NCBI GenBank assembly: GCA_016286935.1
Contig: JAEEUO010000085.1
Location: forward strand, 1-5,687
DNA length: 5,687 bases
Direction: 5' to 3'
Source: Bacillota bacterium
Lineage (GTDB): Bacteria; Bacillota; Clostridia; Peptostreptococcales; Anaerovoracaceae
This document shows positions 1-5,008 of this stretch, one piece after another; the stretch's first letter is position 1; the number at the start of each line of letters is the position of its first letter. The notes beneath the pieces were generated by a model. The model was given only the letters and a program-made list of their open reading frames with translations. It did no database searches and was not told where the DNA came from. The translations under genes were made by a program, and so were the position numbers.

Positions 1-787
1 TGTACTCCTCGGAGATCGGTCCCGCGATCTCGTACCCTTCCTTCTCGAGCCATTTGATCGCGGCGAGATGGGTCTGGATGATCTCGTCGTTCCGTCCGAC
101 GTGGATCGCCGTCACCGCGCGGAAGCCGCCGAACGTCTTGAAGCGCGGGTCCGCCGTGCGGAGCTCGTCGACCTGGACGGAGATCTCGAGGTCGCACTCG
201 TTCTTGTAGAACTGCTGGAGCGGTTCGTTGTGGTACGTGAGGATGACGGAGCCGGTCATCAGGAGGTGCTGCTTCTGGACCATGTTGAACATCTCCATCC
301 AGCGGTCGATCGAGACGTCGGCGTTCTTGTAGTTCGTCTTGATCCGTCGCGTGAACATCACGTTCGACAGCGGGATGTCCTCGATGCCGATGCGCTCGGT
401 ACGGTAGCCCTTCTTGCCGTCCTCGTAGAGCTCGCGCGATTTGCGGAGGCGTTCGAGCAGGATCTCGCCCGATTCGTACTGGCGGCGCAGCTCGTCGATG
501 TCGCCGTTGATCGCCTCGAGCCGTTCGCGGATGGCGTTCTCCATCGCGCCCGCGTCCCGCGTCTCGACGATGTCCTTGATGTCCTTCACGGGCACGCCGA
601 GCGCGCGCAGCTTCCGGATCATCGAGAGCGTCAGGATCTGTTCCTGCGTATAGTAGCGGTAGCGGTTCTCGTCCTTGCGCATCTTCGGGACGAGGAGGCC
701 GACCTGGTCGTAATAGCGCAGCGTCTTGATCGGCACGTTGCAGAGCGAGCTGACCTTTCCGATCGTGTAGAATGTGGAATCCGACAT
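1..787 (-). CDS. MerR-family transcriptional regulator with GyrI-like ligand-binding domain (3' end cut by window edge)
   Basis: 262 codons are visible from ATG at 787; the C-terminus lies off the left edge. Residues 7-75 form a MerR winged helix-turn-helix: YTIGKVSSLCNVPIKTLRYY opens the domain, followed by GLLVP and an NRYRYY wing. Residues 80-125 are a charged coiled-coil linker that would dimerise the protein. Residues 140-262 resemble the GyrI-like/BmrR effector domain, with the late motif AAIKWLEKEGYEIAGPISEEY split across residues 242-262. Family members of this layout are usually about 270-280 residues, so only a short tail should be missing. Known relatives (BmrR class) twist promoter DNA and activate on binding a small, often cationic or aromatic, ligand; the ligand here is unknown. 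The gene lies 62 bases downstream of the CoA-transferase gene on the same strand, with its own promoter and operator candidates. The ATG has a GGAGG 13 bases upstream, a rather long spacing. Family is sure; target genes are inferred. Confidence 0.94.
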   Translation of the reverse strand, partial: MSDSTFYTIGKVSSLCNVPIKTLRYYDQVGLLVPKMRKDENRYRYYTQEQILTLSMIRKLRALGVPVKDIKDIVETRDAGAMENAIRERLEAINGDIDELRRQYESGEILLERLRKSRELYEDGKKGYRTERIGIEDIPLSNVMFTRRIKTNYKNADVSIDRWMEMFNMVQKQHLLMTGSVILTYHNEPLQQFYKNECDLEISVQVDELRTADPRFKTFGGFRAVTAIHVGRNDEIIQTHLAAIKWLEKEGYEIAGPISEEY

Positions 788-793
788 GGCAAT

Positions 794-840
794 CAAAAAC
801 CCTCCAGTAAATGGAGTGTACCATGACCGGAGGGGTTTTG
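794..840 (-). terminator. Possible rho-independent terminator of the CoA-transferase gene, overlapping the merR promoter
   Basis: On the minus strand, CAAAACCCCTCC (840-829) pairs with GGAGGGTTTTTG (805-794), giving about 10 base pairs with one bulged C. The 23-base loop contains a second small stem, ATGG (824-821) with CCAT (814-811). A run of five T follows the second GGG, as expected for a terminator 10 bases after the transferase stop codon. The large loop makes it weaker than a textbook terminator, and the same bases also carry the merR promoter and operator candidates, so the pairing may be incidental. Confidence 0.45.
799..819. promoter_or_regulatory. Candidate MerR-type operator (imperfect palindrome)
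   Basis: ACCCTCCA (799-806) and TGGAGTGT (812-819) are inverted repeats matching at 7 of 8 positions around a 5-base centre. Size and the ACCCTCC half-site resemble the palindromes bound by BmrR-type MerR proteins. It overlaps the proposed -10 box and start site of the merR gene, which would suit autoregulation. Binding by the adjacent MerR protein is inferred from position and half-site only. Confidence 0.5.
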
Positions 841-843
841 CAA
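815..843 (-). promoter_or_regulatory. Candidate promoter of merR
   Basis: Reading the minus strand, TTGCAA (843-838) is followed after 17 bases by TACACT (820-815), placing transcription start near 808, about 20 bases before the ATG at 787. It lies in the gap between the transferase stop and the merR start. Spacing is normal sigma-70 type, not the 19-20 bases seen at many MerR-activated promoters, so repression rather than activation at this site is more likely. Confidence 0.45.
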
Positions 844-849
844 TCGGAT

Positions 850-2043
850 TTAGATGACGCCGTTCGCCTTGAGGTCTTCGATCTGGGCGTCGGTGTAGCC
901 GAGGGACGCGAGGATCTTCGCGTTGTCTTCGCCGAGCGTCGGAGCCGCTTTCTGGATCTCGTCGGGCTCGCCGTGGATCTTGATCGGCGTTCCGGGGATG
1001 TCGATGTCTCGGCCCATGTCGGGCTGGTAGACAGTCCAGAGCATGTTGCGCTCCTTGATCTGGGGATTCTCGGTCGCTTCCTTGATGTTCTGGATACGGC
1101 CGAACGGGATCTTCAGGCCGGAGATGATCTCTTCGAGCTCGTCGACGGTCTTCGTCACGGTCCAGGCTTCCACAGCCTCCTTCAGGTCGGGCATGTAGTT
1201 CTCGCAGCGGCCGACGTTCGTCTCGAAGCGCGGGTCGTGGACGAGGTCGGGACGGCCCATCGCGCCGCAGAGGCCTTCGAACATCTTGTCGGTTCCGCAG
1301 CCCATGACGAAATCGCCGTCCTTCGCGTGGAAGGAGTCGAACGGGGCGATCGACGGGTCGGCGTTTCCGGCGCGGCCGGGGATCTTGCCGGCGATCGTGT
1401 ATTCGACGACGAGGTTCTCCATGACGGAGTAGAGCGTGTCGTACATCGCGACGTCGATGCGGCGGCCGACTCCCGTGCGCTCTCTTTCATAGAGGGCCAT
1501 CAGGATGCCGAGGCAGAGGTAGGCGCCGGAGTAGTTGTCGCCGATCGAGGGGCCGATCTTCGTCGCGGGACCGTCGGGGAAGCCGGTGACGGACATCATG
1601 CCGCTCATCGCCTGGGCGACGATGTCGTACGCGGGACGGCCGGCAAGGGAGGAATTCACGCCGAAGCCGGAGATCGAACCGTAGATGATGCGGGGATTGA
1701 TCTCCTTCATCACTTCATACGAGAAGCCGAGCTTCGCGAGGACGCCGACCTTGTAGTTCTCGCAGACGACGTCGGCCGTCTTGAGGAGCTCCGTGAAGAT
1801 CTTCTTGCCCTCTTCGGACTTGAGGTTCAGCGTCATGCCCTTCTTGTTGCGGTTGACGTACGCGTAGTAGCCGCTCGCGCCGTTGACCATCGGACCCCAC
1901 TGGCGGGTCTGGTCGCCGATGCCGGCCTGTTCGATCTTGATGACTTCCGCGCCGTGGTCCGCGAGGTTCATCGTGCAGAAGGGGCCGCTGTAAGCCTGAG
2001 TCAGGTCGAGGACGCGGATGCCTTCAAGAGGTCTGTTGCCCAT
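850..2043 (-). CDS. Class III (CaiB/BaiF family) CoA-transferase
   Basis: 397 residues, full length for the family (about 380-430). It moves CoA between carboxylic acids in the cytoplasm. The N-terminal signature LEGIRVLDLTQAYSGP (6-21) and GAEVIKIE (31-38) are typical of formyl-CoA transferase relatives. D169 in IGDNYSGAY aligns with the catalytic aspartate of formyl-CoA transferase (also Asp169), which forms the acyl-anhydride and aspartyl-CoA intermediates. GVGRRIDVAM (191-200) and the C-terminal PGTPIKI and APTLGEDN motifs complete the fold. The ATG start has AAGGAG (2059-2054) 10 bases upstream. The gene follows the beta-aminoacyl-CoA ammonia-lyase on the same strand, 111 bases away with a hairpin between. 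The inferred role is CoA loading of the lyase substrate from acetyl-, propionyl- or acrylyl-type CoA. Substrates in this family cannot be read from sequence; oxalate, carnitine, bile acids and 2-hydroxy acids are all used by relatives. Confidence 0.94.
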   Translation of the reverse strand: MGNRPLEGIRVLDLTQAYSGPFCTMNLADHGAEVIKIEQAGIGDQTRQWGPMVNGASGYYAYVNRNKKGMTLNLKSEEGKKIFTELLKTADVVCENYKVGVLAKLGFSYEVMKEINPRIIYGSISGFGVNSSLAGRPAYDIVAQAMSGMMSVTGFPDGPATKIGPSIGDNYSGAYLCLGILMALYERERTGVGRRIDVAMYDTLYSVMENLVVEYTIAGKIPGRAGNADPSIAPFDSFHAKDGDFVMGCGTDKMFEGLCGAMGRPDLVHDPRFETNVGRCENYMPDLKEAVEAWTVTKTVDELEEIISGLKIPFGRIQNIKEATENPQIKERNMLWTVYQPDMGRDIDIPGTPIKIHGEPDEIQKAAPTLGEDNAKILASLGYTDAQIEDLKANGVI

Positions 2044-2099
2044 AATAGTTCTTCTCCTTTTTCGGTTAAAGATTGCGGAATAAAAAGCGTGTTGGTTTG

Positions 2100-2129
2100 A
2101 AAAGAGGGAGCGGTTCAGGCCGCTCCCTC
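2100..2129 (-). terminator. Terminator-like hairpin between the lyase and CoA-transferase genes
   Basis: GAGGGAGCGG and CCGCTCCCTC form a perfect 10-base-pair GC-rich stem (2104-2113 with 2120-2129) around a 6-base loop. On the minus strand it is followed by only four T (2103-2100), then CAAACC. It begins 25 bases after the lyase stop codon. On the plus strand no T run follows, so it acts, if at all, on the leftward transcript. With the short T run it probably terminates only in part, letting some transcript read into the transferase. No convincing promoter was found in 2044-2099. Confidence 0.65.
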
Positions 2130-2154
2130 AGTTGTATGCGTTTCTCGTTCTCCG

Positions 2155-2619
2155 TTATTTGAGAGTGCCGGCGCGATACGCAGCGAGGTCTTCCTGGAAC
2201 TTCGGATCGCCAGCCTGCGGTCTCTGGTTCTCTTTGCGGACCATCAGGGTGCCGGTGCCATAAGCGCAGAGGATCGGTTCGGGCAGAACGTTGGCCGCGG
2301 AATCAGCAAGGCCGAGTTCCTTCCAGTTCTTTTCGAGCTCCATGACTTTGTGGGCTTCGAAGTGGCAGGTGAAGGAAGTGTTGCCGACCTTTTCGATGTA
2401 GCCGGAATATTCCATCCAGTCGCCGGAGTACACCGGAGCGGTGTAGCGGACTTCGGAATAGCCTACGAAGAGGGATTCGTCGCCGAAGAGACGGATCGCG
2501 AGTTCGGTGCCGACATCGCCCCATTCGTTAACGATGTAAGCGCCCTGTACGAGTTCACCGGCATAGTGGGCTTCGCCCGCGGACATACGATGTCTGAGTT
2601 TCACTTCATAACCAATCAT
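2155..2619 (-). CDS. Beta-aminoacyl-CoA ammonia-lyase, hotdog fold (beta-alanyl-CoA / 3-aminobutyryl-CoA type)
   Basis: 154 residues, the size of a single hotdog domain plus a short tail. It would eliminate ammonia from a beta-aminoacyl-CoA to give a 2-enoyl-CoA, for example beta-alanyl-CoA to acrylyl-CoA. From memory, the pattern MSAGEAHYAGELVQGA (12-27), NEWGDVGTEL (31-40), TAPVYSGDWMEYSG (60-73) and IEKVGNTSFTCHFEAHKV (75-92) follows the Clostridium propionicum beta-alanyl-CoA:ammonia lyase almost motif for motif. The 3-aminobutyryl-CoA lyase of lysine fermentation shares the fold but fits the WGDVGTEL and ME(Y)xGxIEKVGN segments less well. The C-terminal part (PEPILCAYGTGTLM, 113-126) is also as in that enzyme. 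A strong AGGAGG lies 9 bases before the ATG. Two promoter candidates precede it and a class III CoA-transferase follows, which supports a fermentative beta-amino acid pathway. The exact substrate is uncertain. Confidence 0.87.
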   Translation of the reverse strand: MIGYEVKLRHRMSAGEAHYAGELVQGAYIVNEWGDVGTELAIRLFGDESLFVGYSEVRYTAPVYSGDWMEYSGYIEKVGNTSFTCHFEAHKVMELEKNWKELGLADSAANVLPEPILCAYGTGTLMVRKENQRPQAGDPKFQEDLAAYRAGTLK

Positions 2620-2628
2620 GACTTTTTT

Positions 2629-2634
2629 CCTCCT
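2629..2634 (-). promoter_or_regulatory. Strong ribosome binding site of the lyase
   Basis: A complete AGGAGG sits 9 bases upstream of the lyase ATG, flanked by A and T runs that should leave it unpaired. It is the best Shine-Dalgarno sequence in the window and fixes the start codon, implying high expression. Confidence 0.85.
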
Positions 2635-2699
2635 AAAAAACGCATTTGTTTTTTCGTTTCGGCAGGATACCGTTTCACGCGTTCCTGTCCATTGCTCAC

Positions 2700-2728
2700 T
2701 CTATATTCTACCGCTGGTGGAAAGTCAA
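2700..2728 (-). promoter_or_regulatory. Candidate promoter P2 of the lyase gene
   Basis: Minus strand TTGACT (2728-2723), a 17-base spacer and TATAGA (2705-2700) give start of transcription near 2693 and a leader of about 75 bases before the lyase ATG. The -35 box directly abuts the 56-base palindrome, so a protein bound there would touch RNA polymerase. Confidence 0.6.
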
Positions 2729-2784
2729 CGGGAGGGTTTGTTCTATTTTGGCGGAATTCCGATCAAAATAGCCAAACCCTCCCG
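2729..2784. repeat. 56-base near-perfect palindrome upstream of the lyase
   Basis: The outer arms are CGGGAGGGTTTG (2729-2740) and CAAACCCTCCCG (2773-2784), 12 paired bases. After a small bulge (TT against C) the inner arms CTATTTTG (2743-2750) and CAAAATAG (2764-2771) add 8 pairs. The 13-base centre contains the self-complementary CGGAATTCCG. No T run follows on either strand, so it is not a classical terminator. It lies between promoter candidates P1 and P2. It may be an operator, or a stable hairpin at the 5' end of the transcript from P1. Confidence 0.85.
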
Positions 2785-2799
2785 CGGTGGACTGTTTTC

Positions 2800-2829
2800 G
2801 TTATATCATTAACAATCGCTTAATTTCAA
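2800..2829 (-). promoter_or_regulatory. Candidate promoter P1 with extended -10
   Basis: Minus strand TTGAAA (2829-2824), an 18-base spacer, and TATAAC (2805-2800) preceded by TG (2808-2807) in the extended -10 position. Transcription would start near 2793, so the 56-base palindrome would form a hairpin at the very start of a leader of about 175 bases before the lyase ATG. Confidence 0.55.
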
Positions 2830-2955
2830 CGAAAAATAGTTTGTACGCAAAGCAGTCTCGTTTTTTGTTTTCTATATTTAGTGTATTTTCTATAATCGTT
2901 TTGGAGGGTTTTTTGTATTTTTTTTAACAGATCGCTCGTTTTGCCGCCCCTCGCC
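2830..2955. other. AT-rich intergenic stretch after the hydrolase gene, no gene seen
   Basis: This part of the 336-base gap (2620-2955) is very AT-rich, with A and T runs, unlike the GC-rich genes either side. No open reading frame with a ribosome binding site, no RNA gene and no hairpin followed by T on the minus strand was found, so there is no obvious terminator for the operon on its right. Transcripts from that operon might run on towards the palindrome. It includes one isolated copy of the GGAGGGTTT motif. Confidence 0.6.
2903..2911. repeat. Isolated copy of the AAACCCTCC / GGAGGGTTT motif
   Basis: GGAGGGTTT on the plus strand is an exact copy of the 9-mer also found at 731 bases-scale spacing only in the lyase upstream palindrome (2731-2739 and, inverted, 2774-2782) and in the merR promoter region (inverted, 797-805). 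A variant with one extra C lies at 829-839. I saw no copy inside the genes. This copy has no inverted partner nearby. Confidence 0.6.
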
Positions 2956-3810
2956 TCATTCTCCGGATTCCGGCGCGCCGTATTCGCCGCGGTCGATCCG
3001 CAGCTTGTCGCGCATGACCGGAAGGCGCTCGCGGATCTCGCGGACGCGCCCTTCGTCGATCTCCGCGTAGAGGATCTCCTCGCCGTGGCCCGCGACGGCA
3101 AGTCTTTCACCCCACGGATCGTAGATCGCGGAGTGGCCGTACGCGCGGTACGGGACCGTCTCGTCGGGATCGGTCGCGCCGTTGATGCCGGCGAAATAGA
3201 TTTGGTTCTCGACGGCGCGCGAGCGGAGCAGCATGTCCCAGTGGGCCTTTCCGGTCGCGAATCCGAACGACGCCGGCAGAACGACGAGTTCGGCGCCCAT
3301 CAGAGCCTCGCGCTCGACCGGATCGCGGAAGCGGACGTCGTAGCAGATCGCGACGCCGATCTTCCCGAACGGCGTTTCAAAGACGGTCGGCCCCTCCCCC
3401 GTCGTAAACAGGCGGCCCTCGCTGAAGACCATCTCGCCGGGGATGTTGATGCCGAAGACGTGATTCTTGCGGTGGCGCGCGATCCGTCCGCCGTCTGGTC
3501 CGTAGACGAAGCAGGTGTTGTAATACCGGTCGCCGTCCTTCTCCGCGATCGAGCCGCCGATCAGCCAGACGCCGTTCTCCTTCGCGGCGCGGGACATGAA
3601 GCGGCACGTCTCGCCGCCCTCCTCCTCCGCGTAGATCGCCATCGGCTTCACCGCGTACGGGCAGAACCACATCTCGGGCAGCGCCACGACGGACGCGCCG
3701 TTCGACGCGGCCTCACGGATGAGGCTGCCGACGGCGCGGAACGTTTCGTCCTTCGACGCGGGGTCGAGGCTCCACTTCGGGGCGTATTGGATCAGCGCGA
3801 ATTTATACAT
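2956..3810 (-). CDS. Carbon-nitrogen hydrolase (nitrilase superfamily), Nit2/omega-amidase-like
   Basis: 284 residues, the usual size for a Nit2-type amidase (about 260-285). The nitrilase catalytic triad is complete: E46 in ALPEMWF, K115 in HRKNHVFG and C156 in GVAICYDVRF. The stretch HRKNHVFGINIPGEMVFSEG (113-132) follows the Nit2 pattern HRKxHLFDIxxPG, with G120 where Nit2 usually has Asp. Nit2-type enzymes hydrolyse 2-oxoglutaramate or 2-oxosuccinamate to the 2-oxo acid and ammonia, and take part in methionine salvage when glutamine is the amino donor; this suits the methionine-type genes just upstream. The ATG at 3810 is chosen because a GGAGGA lies 6 bases before it and the protein begins with the usual YKFALIQYAP strand. 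The frame stays open far upstream but that part lies inside the preceding gene. It starts 23 bases after the ATPase stop, so it is the last gene of that operon. A beta-ureidopropionase-like role, which would make beta-alanine, is a less likely alternative. Confidence 0.92.
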   Translation of the reverse strand: MYKFALIQYAPKWSLDPASKDETFRAVGSLIREAASNGASVVALPEMWFCPYAVKPMAIYAEEEGGETCRFMSRAAKENGVWLIGGSIAEKDGDRYYNTCFVYGPDGGRIARHRKNHVFGINIPGEMVFSEGRLFTTGEGPTVFETPFGKIGVAICYDVRFRDPVEREALMGAELVVLPASFGFATGKAHWDMLLRSRAVENQIYFAGINGATDPDETVPYRAYGHSAIYDPWGERLAVAGHGEEILYAEIDEGRVREIRERLPVMRDKLRIDRGEYGAPESGE

Positions 3811-3816
3811 ATTATC

Positions 3817-3822
3817 TCCTCC
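3817..3822 (-). promoter_or_regulatory. Ribosome binding site that fixes the hydrolase start
   Basis: GGAGGA lies 6 bases before the ATG at 3810, in the 23-base gap after the ATPase stop codon. It rules out the much longer open frame that continues upstream through the ATPase gene. Confidence 0.85.
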
Positions 3823-3833
3823 GTTCGGCCGGT

Positions 3834-5003
3834 TCAGGCGTTGAAGTTGATGTGTTTCAGGTATTGTTCGGCGAAGAGCGCGTCGCCGGAGAGTTCGACG
3901 ATCCGGCAGAGTTCCGCCGTCCGGAGCGCCGTTTCGCGCCCCTTCGCGGCCAGAAGGAACGCGGCGCCGCGGAGGGACATGTTGCCGGCCTGGACGATCC
4001 GTTCCGTCGGGATGGCGGGCAAAAGGCCGATCCGCTTCGCGTTTTCGACGTCGATCCGGGCGCCGAAGTCGCCCGCGACGATGAGGTGGCCGATGTCGTC
4101 CGCGGATCGTCCGGCAAGAGACAGAAGCGTTTCGATCCCGCCGCGCACGGCGCCCTTCGCGAGCTGGAGGTTGTGGACCGTCGTGCGGGAGACCGCCTTC
4201 GGGCCGCGCGCCGTTTCGGCCGTAAGCTCGTGCTCGCGGATGTGCTTTCCCGCGAAGCGGCCGCTCTTCATCAGCATTCCCCTGTTCAGGAGGTCCGCGA
4301 TCGCGTCGATCAGGTCGCTCCCGCGCATCCCTGCGCCGCTGAACGCCGGTCCCGCGGCCGTCGCGCACGTCAGATAGCCGCCGCGGTCTCCGAGCGCGAT
4401 CTCGCCGTTCGTGCCGATGTCGACGTAGAGCGTCAGTTCATCCACGTCCGCAAGGCCGAGGCACGCCATGCCGGAGACGATGTCGCCGCCGACGTAGCCG
4501 CTGACGCACGGCGCGAAATACGCGTCCGCGTCCGGGAATACCGCGAGCTTCCGCGGCGTGACCTCCCGGAAGAGCGTTTCGGGCGTGAACGGCGGAACGG
4601 CGATCGGCGAGGGATCGAGTCCTGCCGCGAAGTGTTCGAGGATCGTGTTGCCGCTGACCGCCACGGTACGGATCGCGGCGGGTTCGGCTTCGGGAGCCGG
4701 GGCGGTCTCTTCGGGAGCCGGCGCACCCTCCTCCGGGGCCGGGGCCGCTTCCGCGGGAACGGGTCCGCGCGTTTCCCGCACGAGGCGTTCCGCGAGTTCC
4801 CGCATGCCGCCGAGCAGCGCGTCGGAAAGCGCCGCGCGCCCTTTTTTCTGCATCCGTTCGATGCGCGTCACGACGTCCGCGCCGTATGCGCTCTGGGGGT
4901 TCTCCAGGCGCCCGCGCGCGGCCGTCCGGCCCGTCTCCGTGTCGATGAGATTCGCTTCCAGATTCGTCGTTCCGATGTCGAACGCGATATCGTATGTCTT
5001 CAT
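3834..5003 (-). CDS. ASKHA-superfamily ATPase, RACo/RamA-like corrinoid reactivation protein without ferredoxin domain
   Basis: 389 residues. The C-terminal half matches RACo-type ATPases (DUF4445 region), which use ATP to drive reduction of inactive Co(II) corrinoid to Co(I). Phosphate-1 loop DIGTTNLEANLID (9-21); family motif YGADVVTRI (40-48); SGNTILEHFAAGLDP (117-131); phosphate-2 loop DIGTNGEIAL (195-204); AAGPAFSGAGMRG (216-228); adenosine motif IVAGDFGARIDVENAKRIGL (308-327); GNMSLRGAAFLL (340-351). RACo carries an N-terminal [2Fe-2S] domain and RamA a C-terminal [4Fe-4S] domain; neither is present, so electrons must come from a partner. A Pro/Ala/Glu repeat linker occupies 81-110. ATG at 5003 is preferred to GTG at 5012 because GAGGTG stands 6 bases before the ATG and nothing suitable precedes the GTG. 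It follows the homocysteine methyltransferase gene by 5 bases, so the likely client is that system's corrinoid protein, which is not in the window. Confidence 0.9.
   Translation of the reverse strand: MKTYDIAFDIGTTNLEANLIDTETGRTAARGRLENPQSAYGADVVTRIERMQKKGRAALSDALLGGMRELAERLVRETRGPVPAEAAPAPEEGAPAPEETAPAPEAEPAAIRTVAVSGNTILEHFAAGLDPSPIAVPPFTPETLFREVTPRKLAVFPDADAYFAPCVSGYVGGDIVSGMACLGLADVDELTLYVDIGTNGEIALGDRGGYLTCATAAGPAFSGAGMRGSDLIDAIADLLNRGMLMKSGRFAGKHIREHELTAETARGPKAVSRTTVHNLQLAKGAVRGGIETLLSLAGRSADDIGHLIVAGDFGARIDVENAKRIGLLPAIPTERIVQAGNMSLRGAAFLLAAKGRETALRTAELCRIVELSGDALFAEQYLKHINFNA
4674..4763 (-). repeat. In-frame Pro-Ala-Glu repeat inside the ATPase gene
   Basis: Codons 81-110 encode about three imperfect copies of an APAPEE-like unit. 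The DNA shows it as repeated TTCGGGAGCCGG-type segments on the plus strand. It lies between the helix ending LVRETRG and the strand starting IRTVAVSGN, where RACo relatives normally have a short ordinary segment. It should be a flexible surface linker. Confidence 0.8.
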
Positions 5004-5008
5004 ACCGG

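Noticed and set aside
68..826. Plus-strand open frame of 252 codons
   Set aside because: It is antisense to the MerR gene, which has a clear helix-turn-helix and effector domain; the plus product is low-complexity.
811..2100. Long plus-strand open frame of 429 codons
   Set aside because: It runs antisense to the complete CoA-transferase gene, whose protein has clear family motifs and catalytic Asp. The plus product is Val/Asp/Arg-rich without any recognisable motif, as expected from a GC-rich antisense frame.
2729..2784. The palindrome as insertion-sequence ends or an attachment site
   Set aside because: No transposase or integrase, no target-site duplication and no second copy in the window; its location between promoter boxes suits regulation better.
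2620..2793. Riboswitch in the lyase leader
   Set aside because: Apart from the simple long hairpin I see no conserved riboswitch core and no terminator/antiterminator pair before the lyase start.
2618..2823. Small plus-strand frames opposite the lyase upstream region
   Set aside because: They run through the promoter candidates and palindrome, lack ribosome binding sites, and show no recognisable protein motif.
2865..2896. Plus-strand promoter with TATAAT at 2891-2896
   Set aside because: A perfect -10 box but the best -35 (TTGTTT) is 20 bases away, and no plus-strand gene follows; it is likely a by-product of AT-rich sequence.
3811..4368. Upstream extension of the hydrolase frame (about 186 codons)
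   Set aside because: It lies inside the ATPase gene in another frame, is Arg-rich, and the ATG at 3810 has a good ribosome binding site and begins the nitrilase fold.
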